Assembly (NCBI GenBank): GCA_050943435.1
Contig: JBMNPE010000001.1
Location: forward strand, 35,302-99,301
DNA: 64,000 nt
Origin: RGIG5675 sp050943435
GTDB taxonomy: Bacteria > Bacillota > Clostridia > Oscillospirales > Ruminococcaceae
Direction of reading: 5' to 3'
The position numbers were made by a program, and so were the translations under genes. This document shows, piece by piece, positions 9,249 through 18,551 of this stretch; within the stretch, counting starts at the first letter, position 1; every line of letters begins with the position of its first letter. The notes beneath the pieces are model-generated. The model saw only the letters and a program-made list of their open reading frames with translations. It made no database searches and was not told the DNA's origin.

Positions 9249-10535
9249 CTATTCCTGCTCCGCCATCTTCCTGCGGTATTTCGTACTCATGTTCATGGCA
9301 ATGCATCCGAGGATCAGTGCGATGAAGAACAGCACAGATGTCATGACGAAGGCTCCCCTGTAGGTCCCGGTGTTGTCGTAGATGGCCCCTATCGTGGAGA
9401 AGAGCCCTCCTCCAATAAGGCTGTTTGCCATCATCATCACGGACCAGATTTCGGAATAGTGCTCCTGGCCGACGACATGCTGCGCGAGCAGCGGGCACTG
9501 GACCGTATACATGCTGTTCCCGAGCCCCACGATGAACGAGGCCGGGTATGCATAGACCGGGTTCCTGAACGATGCAAACATCAGTCCGAATCCAAGCGCA
9601 TTCATGACCGCCCCGAAGGCCAGTCCTGCCTGGACGCTGATCCTGTCGTTTATCCTGCCGACGATTATGCTGCTTAGCATCGTGCCCAGCATCAGGCAGA
9701 TCTGTGCCATGGCCCCGAATGTAATGCTCTGGCCGAGCTCCATCGTGCAGAAGGTGTTGATGTAGTACGGGACGCCGCAGCCGTAGCTTATGAGGATGCA
9801 GGCAATCCACGCGATGTATACGAACGGAAGCCTGAAGGCCTGCTTCTTTGTGATCCCGGCGATGGACGCGGCCTTGAGATCGGATTTCATCTCCTCAGCC
9901 TCTGCATCCGTTGCACCGTACGGGGTAACCCCGACTTCCTCAGGGCGCCTTATCCAGATGAGGATGGCAGGGACGGAGATTACAAAGGCCATGATCCCGA
10001 GAACAAAATATGCTCTTCTCCACCCGTAGCCGGATATAAGGGCTGCAGACAGATAGGAATATCCAACCGAAGCTGCGCTGCCTATTGCGACTATGGATCC
10101 GAGGACAGTCCCGTTCTTCTTTTTAAACCACATGTTGATTATGATCGGCAGTGCCACAAACCCTGTGAAGGCGTTGCTTGCCCCGATCGTGGCGCCGGTT
10201 ATATAGAAGAGATGGACATTGTTGAACGTCCCCATGGCGCATATGCTGACTGCCTGGACAGTCGCTGCAATGCCCATGACAAGGCCGATCTTCTTTCTGG
10301 TGAGAACCTTTGCAGCGACAGTGTATAGAAGAGCCATTGATATGGCGTTGATGCTAGTATACATGGTGAGCTCGCTCACCTTGCAGCCGAGATCAGTCAC
10401 AATGGGCGTTATGAAGTTGCCCATACAGGCGGCTACTGCACCTTCTACCCCGAGCTTAACGAGGATGCACGCGATGACTATCTTCCAGGCATAATGCATC
10501 TTTCCTTTTCCGCCGGCTGCCGGTGTTTCTGACAT
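9249..10535 (-). CDS. MFS transporter, OFA/monocarboxylate-like
   Basis: 428-residue major facilitator superfamily carrier with twelve hydrophobic segments. It resembles the oxalate/formate antiporter and NarK-like branch: a Gly/Ser-rich early helix, the loop KVLTRKKIGLVMG between helices 2 and 3, WFKKKNGTVLGS in the first half, and a basic end RRKMAEQE. The substrate cannot be read from sequence; a small organic anion is likely. Start 10535 follows GGAGATGAGGAC. A good promoter lies at 10574-10602, and the gene is divergent from the SLC13-like carrier at 10821. Confidence 0.8.
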   Translation of the reverse strand: MSETPAAGGKGKMHYAWKIVIACILVKLGVEGAVAACMGNFITPIVTDLGCKVSELTMYTSINAISMALLYTVAAKVLTRKKIGLVMGIAATVQAVSICAMGTFNNVHLFYITGATIGASNAFTGFVALPIIINMWFKKKNGTVLGSIVAIGSAASVGYSYLSAALISGYGWRRAYFVLGIMAFVISVPAILIWIRRPEEVGVTPYGATDAEAEEMKSDLKAASIAGITKKQAFRLPFVYIAWIACILISYGCGVPYYINTFCTMELGQSITFGAMAQICLMLGTMLSSIIVGRINDRISVQAGLAFGAVMNALGFGLMFASFRNPVYAYPASFIVGLGNSMYTVQCPLLAQHVVGQEHYSEIWSVMMMANSLIGGGLFSTIGAIYDNTGTYRGAFVMTSVLFFIALILGCIAMNMSTKYRRKMAEQE

Positions 10536-10573
10536 GTCCTCATCTCCAATCAGATTTTTTGCGCATAGAATAA

Positions 10574-10602
10574 ATAATAATTAAAATCACTGAAAAACAC
10601 AA
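10574..10602 (-). promoter_or_regulatory. Promoter of the MFS gene
   Basis: On the minus strand TTGTGT (10597-10602), a 17-base AT-rich spacer and TATTAT (10574-10579). Confidence 0.6.
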
Positions 10603-10746
10603 CTTGAAAATACAGGCCTGGGGGCGCACTGGAGCCGGTGGGGAAGAGCCCCGCGGATTTTACCGCTCAGGAGCAGTTAATCCCAGAGGGAGGGGCCTTT
10701 GATTCCCTTTTGCATGGCTGCAGGTCTGGAATGCATTGCGCCGGGT

Positions 10747-10755
10747 TGGTATAAT
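10747..10755 (+). promoter_or_regulatory. Extended -10 promoter of the SLC13/ArsB-like gene
   Basis: TGGTATAAT gives an extended -10 (TG-N-TATAAT) 65 bases before the start codon. The -35 is weak, as is usual for extended -10 promoters. The rest of the 285-base divergent region (10536-10820) shows no gene. Confidence 0.55.
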
Positions 10756-10820
10756 TACATTTATACGCGCTGGAATTTACGGCTTATTGATTAACACTGC
10801 AGCCAAAAAGGGGACCTCAG

Positions 10821-12095
10821 TTGAAGACAGCGGCAATAGTGCTTTTCATCGCGATGTACGCGGTGATGATATTCAAGACTAGCTGGCGGCTATATGCGGC
10901 GGCAGGCACCGCTGTTATTTTCCTCATACTCGGGATCATGCCCCTCGGGGGACTGTGGGAGGCAATCAACTGGAACGTCCTGATGATGATCACAGGCACG
11001 ATGATCATCGTGGACTTCTTCATAGAATCCCGCATGCCCAACAGGCTTGCTGACATTATCCTGAGCAAATCACCAAATGTCATGTGGGTGACCATTTTCA
11101 TGTCGATGTTCTCCGGCATAGTGTCGGCCTTCATAGACAACGTGGCTACGGTTCTCATGATTGCCCCGGTTGGTCTTGCGATATGCAGGAAGCTCGCCAT
11201 GAACCCTGTCCCGATGATACTCTGCATAGCAGTCTCCTCGAACCTGCAGGGTGCTGCAACCCTTGTAGGGGATACCACTTCAATAATGCTCGGCGCATAT
11301 GCGGACATGGACTTCATCGACTTCTTCTGGATGGATGGCAAGCCGGGGATGTTCTTTGCCGTCGAGCTGGGGGCTCTCGCAACCATCCCGATAATGATGA
11401 TCATGTTCCGCAAGGAGAAGCAGCCCGTAAAGGCCGACGAACCGGTAGAGGTGACTGATTACGGCCCGACGGCGGCTCTTGTGGGAGTAGTCGTTCTGCT
11501 CATCCTCGCATCCTTCATTGACAGCGACAAGAAGCCGGCCAACACCAACGGATATATCTGCATCGCGGTTGCAGTGGTCTGCATGGCAGTGCAGTGGATA
11601 AAGAAGAAAAGCTTTGGAACTGTAAAACACGCCCTCAAGTCGATAGACTTCGAGACTCTGGGGCTTCTCACAAGCCTGTTCGTAGTCATTGGCGGGATAA
11701 CAGAAGTCGGCCTCATAGACGACATGGCCATGTTTATAAAGAAGATAGGCGGTGACAGCCTGTTCCTCCTCTATACGGTCATAGTATGGGGATCCGTGCT
11801 GATTTCCGCATTCGTGGACAACATACCGTATGTGGCGACGATGCTCCCGGTTATAAAGGGGGCCGCGTCACTTCTCGGAATCGACCCGGCGATTCTTTAC
11901 TTCGGACTCCTCAGCGGAGCGACCCTCGGGGGAAACCTGACCCCGATAGGGGCGTCGGCCAATATCACTGCTGTCGGAATCCTCAAGAAAAACGGATATG
12001 TTGTATCATTCAAGGAATTTCCTAAAATCGGCGCACCATTCACTCTGACCGCAGTCACGGTGGGATATCTGTTCATATGGTTTGTATGGCATTGA
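10821..12095 (+). CDS. SLC13 / ArsB-type anion permease
   Basis: 424-residue polytopic protein of the ion transporter superfamily (ArsB/CitM/SLC13-like). Two half repeats are visible, each with a re-entrant motif: SAFIDNVATVLMIAP with SSNLQGAATLVGD in the first half, and SAFVDNIPYVATMLPV with GATLGGNLTPIGASAN in the second. These are substrate- and sodium-binding hairpins in this superfamily. The start appears to be TTG 10821, preceded by AAAAAGGGGACC; no in-frame ATG is nearby. The substrate is unknown (dicarboxylate, arsenite and others are possible). A sodium or proton coupling is inferred from the family. Confidence 0.85.
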   Translation: MKTAAIVLFIAMYAVMIFKTSWRLYAAAGTAVIFLILGIMPLGGLWEAINWNVLMMITGTMIIVDFFIESRMPNRLADIILSKSPNVMWVTIFMSMFSGIVSAFIDNVATVLMIAPVGLAICRKLAMNPVPMILCIAVSSNLQGAATLVGDTTSIMLGAYADMDFIDFFWMDGKPGMFFAVELGALATIPIMMIMFRKEKQPVKADEPVEVTDYGPTAALVGVVVLLILASFIDSDKKPANTNGYICIAVAVVCMAVQWIKKKSFGTVKHALKSIDFETLGLLTSLFVVIGGITEVGLIDDMAMFIKKIGGDSLFLLYTVIVWGSVLISAFVDNIPYVATMLPVIKGAASLLGIDPAILYFGLLSGATLGGNLTPIGASANITAVGILKKNGYVVSFKEFPKIGAPFTLTAVTVGYLFIWFVWH

Positions 12096-12156
12096 TATTT
12101 ACTGCCGTCAGGCGGCCTTGTAAACCTGAATCTGTTTTATATCCCAGGGGGATTGG

Positions 12157-14133
12157 ATGAACCTTATGCCAAAAGAGATATCTCAAAAGAAACACAAAGT
12201 CGACATTATCCTATGTGCGGCAGGCAGCCTTTGGCTGGCTGTCGTTCTCATATTGTTCATAGCTGACGGCAGCATCGGTGTTGTCGACGGCATCGTCACC
12301 GCTGCCATTGTCGGAGTCCTCACCGCCGCTTCCATGGTTATGAAGAGAAAATACCTGATATTCATTGCGGAAGCTGCAGTGAGCTATGCTGCAATCCAGA
12401 TGCTCACCTTCTCGGAATTCTCATGGAACTCCGAGGCAGGGGTGCTGCTGCATGTCTTCGGTGCGCTCTGGGTGCTGATGGTATATCTGCTTCTGTATGC
12501 GATTACAGGGAACATATTTGCAACCTCCTGCCTCTGTGCTGTTGCCGCAGTGGTCTACGGGCTTGTGAATTATTTCATGATGCTCTACAGGGGCAGGCAG
12601 TTCCTTGCGATAGACATACTGGCGGCCAGGACAGGGCTCAATGTCATCAGCGGATACAGCCTTGAACTCTCCGGAAAGGCCTGGATCATCTGCTCCGGAA
12701 TAGCAGCACAGCTCCTTCCAGCATTCGCGATATCCAGGGAGCAGCAGAAGCTCAGCAGGCGTGAGAGGACATGGACCAGGCTTTCTTGCGTTGCAATTCC
12801 TGCCATTTATGTGTATGTCTGCATCTGGACGAACATATACTACGATCTTGGCCTCAAGATGAGCTGGAACGACAACACCATGGATGAGAGCGCCGTCATG
12901 TATTTTGTCGATACAACCAAAAGGCTGCAGGTAATTGCACCTTCTGGGTACAGCGACGAGGAGCTGGATGCGATAGACGAGTCAATTGAGAATGACACCG
13001 GCGACAGCTCATCGGACGTACAGCCCAACATCATTGCAATAATGTCGGAATCGTTCGCAGACCTCTCAATAGCGGGGGACTTCGAAACGAGCTCCGACGT
13101 GCTTTCGAATTTCTACTCCGTGCAGTCTGACAGCGTAGTGTACGGCTATACCGTGTCTTCCGTTTTCGGCGGAGGTACGGCCAACAGCGAATTTGAATTC
13201 CTCACATCTAACAGCATGGCCTTTGTCCCGGAGGGGTCAAACCCGTATCAGCAGTATTTCGACTATTCCAAGGAATCCCTTGTGTCTGTGCTGGAGGAGC
13301 AGGGGTATTCCACCCACGCAATGCATCCGTACTATTCGTCGGGCTGGAACAGGCCTGAGGTCTATGAGGCCCTTGGATTCGACACCACGATGTTCATCGA
13401 GGATTTCGGAAATGTTAGCTATTACAGGGGGCTCCCGGACGACGAATCCAATTTTGAGAACCTTATTGAAAAATACGAGGAATACACTGAATCCGAATCC
13501 GGGCCTGTATTCATCTTCGACATCACAATGCAGAACCACGGCGGATACCATACGACCAACTTTGACCCGACAGTCACCCTCACCGGAATGGAAGGGGAAT
13601 ATACGCAGGCAGAGGAATATCTCTCATGCCTCGAAAAGAGCGACGAAGCCCTTGAACTCCTCATCTCATACTTCGAGGAGCAGGACGAGCCGGTGATAAT
13701 TCTGTTCTTCGGGGACCACTGGCCCCAGCTCAGCGACGGATTCTATGAATACCTGTTCGGGAGCAGCATCTCGTCCCTTGAGGGAGAAGACCTTGTGACG
13801 GCACACATGTCCCCGTTCTTCATCTGGACGAATTACGATACCGGGACGGAAGCAGAGGACGTCGGGACGGTTTCAATCAACTACCTGGCTTCGATTCTTC
13901 TGGATACTGCGGATCTTGAGGAATCAGATTTCCAGTACTTCCTCGGCACAATAATGGAGTCATATCCGATCATCTATTCTGGCGGGATTATAGACAGCAG
14001 CGGAGTAATGTACGACGCTGATGATTCGTCATTCACTTACGACACCGCTATCGGAAAATACAAGATACTGGAGTACAACTACCTGTTTGACCCACAGGGC
14101 TACAGGAAGGACATCTTCGGACTAAAATCCTGA
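12157..14133 (+). CDS. LtaS-like sulfatase-fold phosphoglycerol transferase
   Basis: 658-residue membrane-anchored enzyme of the lipoteichoic acid synthase family. Five or six transmembrane helices lie within the first ~240 residues, followed by an extracellular alkaline phosphatase-like domain. Metal and catalytic elements are visible: MSESFADL near residue 296, the nucleophile threonine in GGGTANSEFEFLT near 345, QNHGGYH near 463 and FFGDHWP near 523. The family transfers glycerol phosphate from phosphatidylglycerol to polymers or glycolipids. Start ATG 12157 follows GGGGG. It is somewhat longer and more acidic than LtaS, like clostridial homologues of uncertain acceptor. It may share envelope work with the yfhO-like gene. 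Confidence 0.88.
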   Translation: MNLMPKEISQKKHKVDIILCAAGSLWLAVVLILFIADGSIGVVDGIVTAAIVGVLTAASMVMKRKYLIFIAEAAVSYAAIQMLTFSEFSWNSEAGVLLHVFGALWVLMVYLLLYAITGNIFATSCLCAVAAVVYGLVNYFMMLYRGRQFLAIDILAARTGLNVISGYSLELSGKAWIICSGIAAQLLPAFAISREQQKLSRRERTWTRLSCVAIPAIYVYVCIWTNIYYDLGLKMSWNDNTMDESAVMYFVDTTKRLQVIAPSGYSDEELDAIDESIENDTGDSSSDVQPNIIAIMSESFADLSIAGDFETSSDVLSNFYSVQSDSVVYGYTVSSVFGGGTANSEFEFLTSNSMAFVPEGSNPYQQYFDYSKESLVSVLEEQGYSTHAMHPYYSSGWNRPEVYEALGFDTTMFIEDFGNVSYYRGLPDDESNFENLIEKYEEYTESESGPVFIFDITMQNHGGYHTTNFDPTVTLTGMEGEYTQAEEYLSCLEKSDEALELLISYFEEQDEPVIILFFGDHWPQLSDGFYEYLFGSSISSLEGEDLVTAHMSPFFIWTNYDTGTEAEDVGTVSINYLASILLDTADLEESDFQYFLGTIMESYPIIYSGGIIDSSGVMYDADDSSFTYDTAIGKYKILEYNYLFDPQGYRKDIFGLKS

Positions 14134-14189
14134 CACAATTTCCCGATGCCGGCCTGCAGCTTCTCCCGAGGGGAGGGCAGGGTCTCTCA

Positions 14190-14198
14190 TGCTATAAT
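14190..14198 (+). promoter_or_regulatory. Extended -10 promoter of rarA
   Basis: TGCTATAAT (TG-N-TATAAT) 29 bases before the rarA start codon, between the LtaS-like stop and rarA. No convincing -35. Confidence 0.6.
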
Positions 14199-14226
14199 GT
14201 TTCTGTCCGTATTGGAGGAAGCACGC

Positions 14227-15543
14227 ATGGATCAGTACACGCTCGGAATGACCAATGAAATGCAGCCGCTCGCTGACAGGCTGCGCCCGCAGACCCTCGA
14301 CGAATTCGTGGGCCAGAAGCAGCTTGTCGGAGAGGGGAAGGTGCTGCGCAGGCTCATCGAGAAGGACCAGATTTCTTCCATGATATTCTGGGGCCCTCCC
14401 GGGGTGGGGAAGACTACCCTGGCGAGAATAATCGCCAACAGCACCAAGGCCACATTCATAAATTTCTCTGCCGTGACAAGCGGAATAAAAGAGATCCGGA
14501 GCGTCATGGAAAAGGCCGACCAGAACCGCAGGTTCGGCGAGAGGACCATTGTTTTCGTGGATGAAATCCACAGGTTCAACAAGGCGCAGCAGGATGCTTT
14601 TCTGCCGTTTGTGGAAAAGGGCTCGATCATACTGATAGGAGCCACCACGGAGAATCCGTCATTTGAGGTGAACAGCGCTCTGCTGTCGAGGTGCAAGGTC
14701 TTTGTGCTCCAGGCTCTGGAGCCCTCAGACATAGAGATTCTCCTCAAAAGGGCGATCAGCGACCCGAGGGGATTCGGAAACCAGAAAATAGACATGTCCG
14801 ACGAACTCATCGGGATCATTGCCAATTTCTCAAACGGGGACGCCAGGACGGCCCTGTCTACGCTTGAAATGGTGATCCTCAACAGCGATACGGACGAGGA
14901 CGGGACTGTCAGGGTCAAAAAAGAGACGATAGAGCAGTGCACTTCCAAGAAGTCTCTTCTTTACGACAAGAACGGGGAAGAGCACTACAACCTCATATCA
15001 GCACTGCACAAGTCAATGAGGAATTCGGATCCCGACGCCGCAGTATACTGGCTTGCGAGGATGCTGGAGGCCGGGGAGGACCCGCTGTACATAGCAAGGC
15101 GCGTGATAAGATTTTCTAGCGAGGACGTAGGGCTCGCCGACCCGAGGGCTATGGAGATAGCAGTTGCGGCATATCAGGCGTGCCACTTTATCGGGATGCC
15201 CGAATGCAGCGTGAATCTCACCGAGGCGGTCGTCTACATGGCGATGGCCCCCAAGTCAAACGCAATGGACGTGGCATACATGGAGGCCAGCGCGGACGCC
15301 AAGAACCAGCTCGACGAGCCAGTGCCTCTGGTCATCAGGAATGCCCCGACAAAGCTCATGGAGGACCTCGACTACGGAAAGGGATACCAGTATGCCCACG
15401 ACAATCCGGACAAGCTCACCAGCATGAAATGCCTCCCGGATTCACTCGAGGGAAGGGAATACTACAGGCCCACGGAACAGGGGCTGGAATCGAGGTACAA
15501 GGCCAGGCTCGAGCAGATAAAAAAGTGGAAGAAAGAGCACTGA
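14227..15543 (+). CDS. rarA: Replication-associated recombination ATPase RarA/MgsA
   Basis: AAA+ ATPase of the clamp-loader type that acts at stalled replication forks. Walker A is GPPGVGKTT (about residues 58-66) and Walker B is VFVDEIHRFN (about 110-119). Sensor 1 lies in IGATTENPSFEVN and an arginine finger in LLSRC. The C-terminal tetramerisation region (EDVGLADPRA, AKNQLDEPVPLVIRNAPTKLM) is typical. Its 438 residues are full length. Start ATG 14227 is chosen for GGAGGA upstream; the frame is open back to 14146. It is monocistronic, between its own extended -10 promoter and the hairpin at 15563. Confidence 0.96.
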   Translation: MDQYTLGMTNEMQPLADRLRPQTLDEFVGQKQLVGEGKVLRRLIEKDQISSMIFWGPPGVGKTTLARIIANSTKATFINFSAVTSGIKEIRSVMEKADQNRRFGERTIVFVDEIHRFNKAQQDAFLPFVEKGSIILIGATTENPSFEVNSALLSRCKVFVLQALEPSDIEILLKRAISDPRGFGNQKIDMSDELIGIIANFSNGDARTALSTLEMVILNSDTDEDGTVRVKKETIEQCTSKKSLLYDKNGEEHYNLISALHKSMRNSDPDAAVYWLARMLEAGEDPLYIARRVIRFSSEDVGLADPRAMEIAVAAYQACHFIGMPECSVNLTEAVVYMAMAPKSNAMDVAYMEASADAKNQLDEPVPLVIRNAPTKLMEDLDYGKGYQYAHDNPDKLTSMKCLPDSLEGREYYRPTEQGLESRYKARLEQIKKWKKEH

Positions 15544-15562
15544 AATAATCCGGTGCATATGG

Positions 15563-15594
15563 AAATCCCGGCAGCTTTGGGACTGCCGGGATTT
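15563..15594. terminator. Bidirectional terminator between rarA and the alcohol dehydrogenase gene
   Basis: AAATCCCGGCAG pairs with CTGCCGGGATTT around an 8-base loop. A-rich and T-rich flanks make it usable from both convergent genes. Confidence 0.8.
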
Positions 15595-15627
15595 TCACAT
15601 ATAGGAGAGAAAAATGTGGAAAGCTGA

Positions 15628-16845
15628 TTAGAAGTCGACTTCTGTGTCGTAGTAGCAGGCCTTGAGGAGGTCCTCCATCTCTTTCTGGCTCGGCTGACGC
15701 GGATTGGAAGGAGTGCATGCATCCTTGATTGCGTTGGCAGCGATGTCAGGAAGCCTCTCGAGAAATACGTTCTCAGGAACGAAGCCCTGCTCTGTCGGAT
15801 AGCTGTCTGCGCCGTAGTTCTTGATGCAGTGCGGGATGTTCAGCTTGTCGTTCATGCCCCTCAGATACTTGATGAGGTTTGCAACCTTCTCGTTGTCATT
15901 GGCTCCGCCGAGTCCCATGTAGTCGACGATGACGCCGTATCTCTTGAGTGCCTCAGGATTCTTGGCGTTGAATGCTATGACCTTCGGGAGGTACATTGCA
16001 TTGGCTGCGCCGTGGATTATGTGTGCACCGTAGTCTGCGAATGCAGCGCCGGTCTTGTGTGCCATGGAGTGAACGATTCCGAGGAGGGCGTTTGAGAAAG
16101 CCATTCCGGCGAGGCACTGTGCGTTATGCATCCTGTCGCGGGCTTCCATGTTTCCGTTGTAGGAATCAATGAGGTCGGCCTTGATCATCTCGATCGCATG
16201 GATTGCGAGAGGATCTGTGAAGTCGCAGTGAGCTGTGGAAACATAAGCTTCAATTGCATGGGTAAGAGCATCCATACCGGTGTGGGCAACGAGCTTCTTG
16301 GGCATTGTCTCTGCCAGTTCGGGGTCGACGATTGCCACATCAGGAGTGATCTCAAAGTCAGCTATAGGATACTTGATGCCCTTCTTGTAGTCTGTGATGA
16401 TGGAGAAGGCTGTGACTTCGGTGGCCGTTCCGGAAGTGGAGGAAACAGCGCAGAAATGGGCTTTCTTCCTGAGCTCGGGGATTCCGAACACCTTGCACAT
16501 ATCCTCGAATGTGCACTCAGGATGCTCGTACTTGATCCACATTGCCTTTGCAGCGTCGATCGGGGAACCACCGCCGATTGCGACTATCCAGTCAGGCTGG
16601 AACTCTTCCATGACGGCTGCACCCTTCATGACCGTGTCGACAGAAGGATCTGACTCGATTCCCTCGAACAGCTTGACTTCCATTCCGGCTTCCTTGAGGT
16701 AATTCTCGGCCTTGTCGAGGAATCCGAACCTCTTCATGGAGCCTCCGCCGACGCAGATTATAGCCTTCTTGCCCTTGAGCGTCTTGAGCGCTTCAAGAGA
16801 ACCTTTTCCGTGATAAACATCCCTTGGTAATGTGAACCTTTGCAT
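15628..16845 (-). CDS. Iron-containing alcohol dehydrogenase
   Basis: Group III NAD(P)-dependent alcohol dehydrogenase, probably reducing acetaldehyde or longer aldehydes in fermentation. The nucleotide-binding GGGS segments (VGGGSMKRFG and IVAIGGGSPIDAAKA), the conserved SSTSGTATEVTAF and the iron ligands in GMDALTHAIEAY, HSMAHKTG and HGAANA are all present. Its 405 residues are slightly longer than the usual ~385. Start 16845 has AGGAGGG upstream. The promoter at 16896-16924 and an inverted repeat at 16868-16883 suggest regulated, strong expression. A second paralogue lies at 35935. Confidence 0.93.
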   Translation of the reverse strand: MQRFTLPRDVYHGKGSLEALKTLKGKKAIICVGGGSMKRFGFLDKAENYLKEAGMEVKLFEGIESDPSVDTVMKGAAVMEEFQPDWIVAIGGGSPIDAAKAMWIKYEHPECTFEDMCKVFGIPELRKKAHFCAVSSTSGTATEVTAFSIITDYKKGIKYPIADFEITPDVAIVDPELAETMPKKLVAHTGMDALTHAIEAYVSTAHCDFTDPLAIHAIEMIKADLIDSYNGNMEARDRMHNAQCLAGMAFSNALLGIVHSMAHKTGAAFADYGAHIIHGAANAMYLPKVIAFNAKNPEALKRYGVIVDYMGLGGANDNEKVANLIKYLRGMNDKLNIPHCIKNYGADSYPTEQGFVPENVFLERLPDIAANAIKDACTPSNPRQPSQKEMEDLLKACYYDTEVDF

Positions 16846-16867
16846 GATAACCCTCCTACAAATATCT

Positions 16868-16883
16868 CGATAATTTTCTATCG
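16868..16883. promoter_or_regulatory. Inverted repeat in the alcohol dehydrogenase leader
   Basis: CGATAATTTTCTATCG, arms CGATA/TATCG, lies just downstream of the predicted transcription start. It could be an operator or a small leader hairpin. A related ATTATCGAAAATAAT sequence lies upstream near 16931-16945. Confidence 0.45.
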
Positions 16884-16895
16884 GTTAACGCCTAT

Positions 16896-16924
16896 ATAAT
16901 AAATACTTTTAAAACGGAAATCAA
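16896..16924 (-). promoter_or_regulatory. Promoter of the iron alcohol dehydrogenase gene
   Basis: On the minus strand TTGATT (16919-16924), 17-base spacer, TATTAT (16896-16901), in a very AT-rich stretch. Confidence 0.75.
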
Positions 16925-16973
16925 TACATAATTATCGAAAATAATCATAAAAAAAGAAGTTGAAACAGGTGTT

Positions 16974-18551
16974 TCACATTAGAGGGGAGAGAATCCTCAG
17001 GATTGCGCGCTCGGCGATCACGAGCGGCGCGGCGTCCTTTTTGTATTTGTCCGAGACATTCTCGCACTTATCGAACGTCTCGAGGAAATCCTTCTTGACG
17101 TCAAGAACTGCCTGGCAGTCGTAGAACGCACAGCCGTCCTCAAAGCACTGATAGAGGCTCCTGAAGTCCATGTTGAACGTCCCGCACTCAGCTATGACGT
17201 CGTCCGACACGCAGCACTTCGCGTGAATGAAGCCGGGTGTGTATTCGTACACCTTTATCCCTGCCTCCACGAGGCTGTGGTAATAGGAGCGCGTCACGCG
17301 GTAGACAAGGTTCTTGTCGGGTATCCCCGGGGTTATTATCCTTACGTCCACGCCTCGCTTTGCCGCAAGGGTGAGCGCGTTCTTCATCTCGTCAGAAATG
17401 ACCAGGTACGGCGTCATGAAGTAGACGTAGTTGACTGAGGAGTCAATGATCTGGATGTAAAGGTTTTCCGAAACCTGCTCATTGTCTATGGGGCTGTCGA
17501 CGAAGGGCTGCACAAACATGCCTTCGGAAGAATCATCCCCGCTCACGGGCGGGAAATAGAAGTCGTACGGGCGGCTCTCCACCTGCTTTCCGCGGACCCT
17601 GACTCCGTCCCACATCTCGAGGAAGGATGCAGTGAAGTTCTGGGCCGCCCTGCCGCGGATCCTGACACCGGTGTCCTTCCAGTGCCCGTATGGATGCACT
17701 ATGTTGAAATACCTGTCCGCCAGGTTGTATCCGCCCGTATATGCTACCTTTCCGTCGATCACCATGATCTTGCGGTGGTCTCTGTAATTGAGGAACCAGT
17801 TGAAGAAAGGAGTGAACGGGTTGTATACGCGGCACTGTATCCCGTAGGATTTCATCTTCTTTATGAACCTGGTGTTTATAAAGCTGATGCTGCCGACGTC
17901 ATCGTAGAGAATCCTCACCTCTACGCCTTCTTCCACTTTTTTCTTGAGCACTGCCAGCACCCTTGAGAACGCATTGGCATCCTCAATGGCGAAGTACTCC
18001 ATGAATATGTACTTCTTTGCCTTCTTGAGCTCTTCTATCTGGTCGAGGAGGGCCGTGGAGGCAGCGCTGAAGTATGTAGTTTCGGAATCGTCATGCAGCG
18101 GATACCCGGAGTATCTGCTGAGGTAGCTGGATATCATTCCCAGGCGGGAGTTCTTCTCATGAAGTCTGTTTTTCTCGGCGGTATCGTCCGGAAGATACGG
18201 CTTCAGTTCGGACTCGAGCTTTTCGTAGCGGCGGCGCATGCGCTTTGCCGAGGACGTGAGCCCGAGCACTATATAGAGAGCAGTCCCTGTGAGCGGCATG
18301 ACCGCGATGAGGACGATCCAGGGTATTTTCATCTCCGAATTCTTGTTCTGCCCGTATATAGCTATGGCCAGCACCACTGCCGCGATCCTGAGGATGAGGT
18401 TCACGTACTCGAAATAGGCATTGAGCCCTAGAAGCAGCGAGACCATGAACCATCCCTCGAGGACGAGCACGGCCGCAACTATAACAAGCCTGACGATGCC
18501 GTTGCGGAACAGCAGGCTGCGGTTGACTATCCTGTTTTTAGCCTTCTTCAT
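16974..18551 (-). CDS. cls: Cardiolipin synthase
   Basis: Membrane phospholipase D-type enzyme that condenses two phosphatidylglycerol molecules to cardiolipin. Two or three hydrophobic segments lie in the first ~95 residues. Both HKD motifs are present: HRKIMVIDGKVAYTGGYN near residue 265 and HAKCCVSDDVIAECGTFNMD near residue 445. Its 525 residues are typical. The start ATG overlaps the stop of the CYTH gene by 4 bases (18548-18551), so translation is coupled. It is the last gene of a five-gene minus-strand operon beginning at cadD-like 21302. Confidence 0.94.
   Translation of the reverse strand: MKKAKNRIVNRSLLFRNGIVRLVIVAAVLVLEGWFMVSLLLGLNAYFEYVNLILRIAAVVLAIAIYGQNKNSEMKIPWIVLIAVMPLTGTALYIVLGLTSSAKRMRRRYEKLESELKPYLPDDTAEKNRLHEKNSRLGMISSYLSRYSGYPLHDDSETTYFSAASTALLDQIEELKKAKKYIFMEYFAIEDANAFSRVLAVLKKKVEEGVEVRILYDDVGSISFINTRFIKKMKSYGIQCRVYNPFTPFFNWFLNYRDHRKIMVIDGKVAYTGGYNLADRYFNIVHPYGHWKDTGVRIRGRAAQNFTASFLEMWDGVRVRGKQVESRPYDFYFPPVSGDDSSEGMFVQPFVDSPIDNEQVSENLYIQIIDSSVNYVYFMTPYLVISDEMKNALTLAAKRGVDVRIITPGIPDKNLVYRVTRSYYHSLVEAGIKVYEYTPGFIHAKCCVSDDVIAECGTFNMDFRSLYQCFEDGCAFYDCQAVLDVKKDFLETFDKCENVSDKYKKDAAPLVIAERAILRILSPLM

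Noticed and set aside
8839..9810. Long minus-strand frame across gpmI and the MFS gene
   Set aside because: Cys/His/Arg-rich shadow of two well-supported genes, crossing a terminator.
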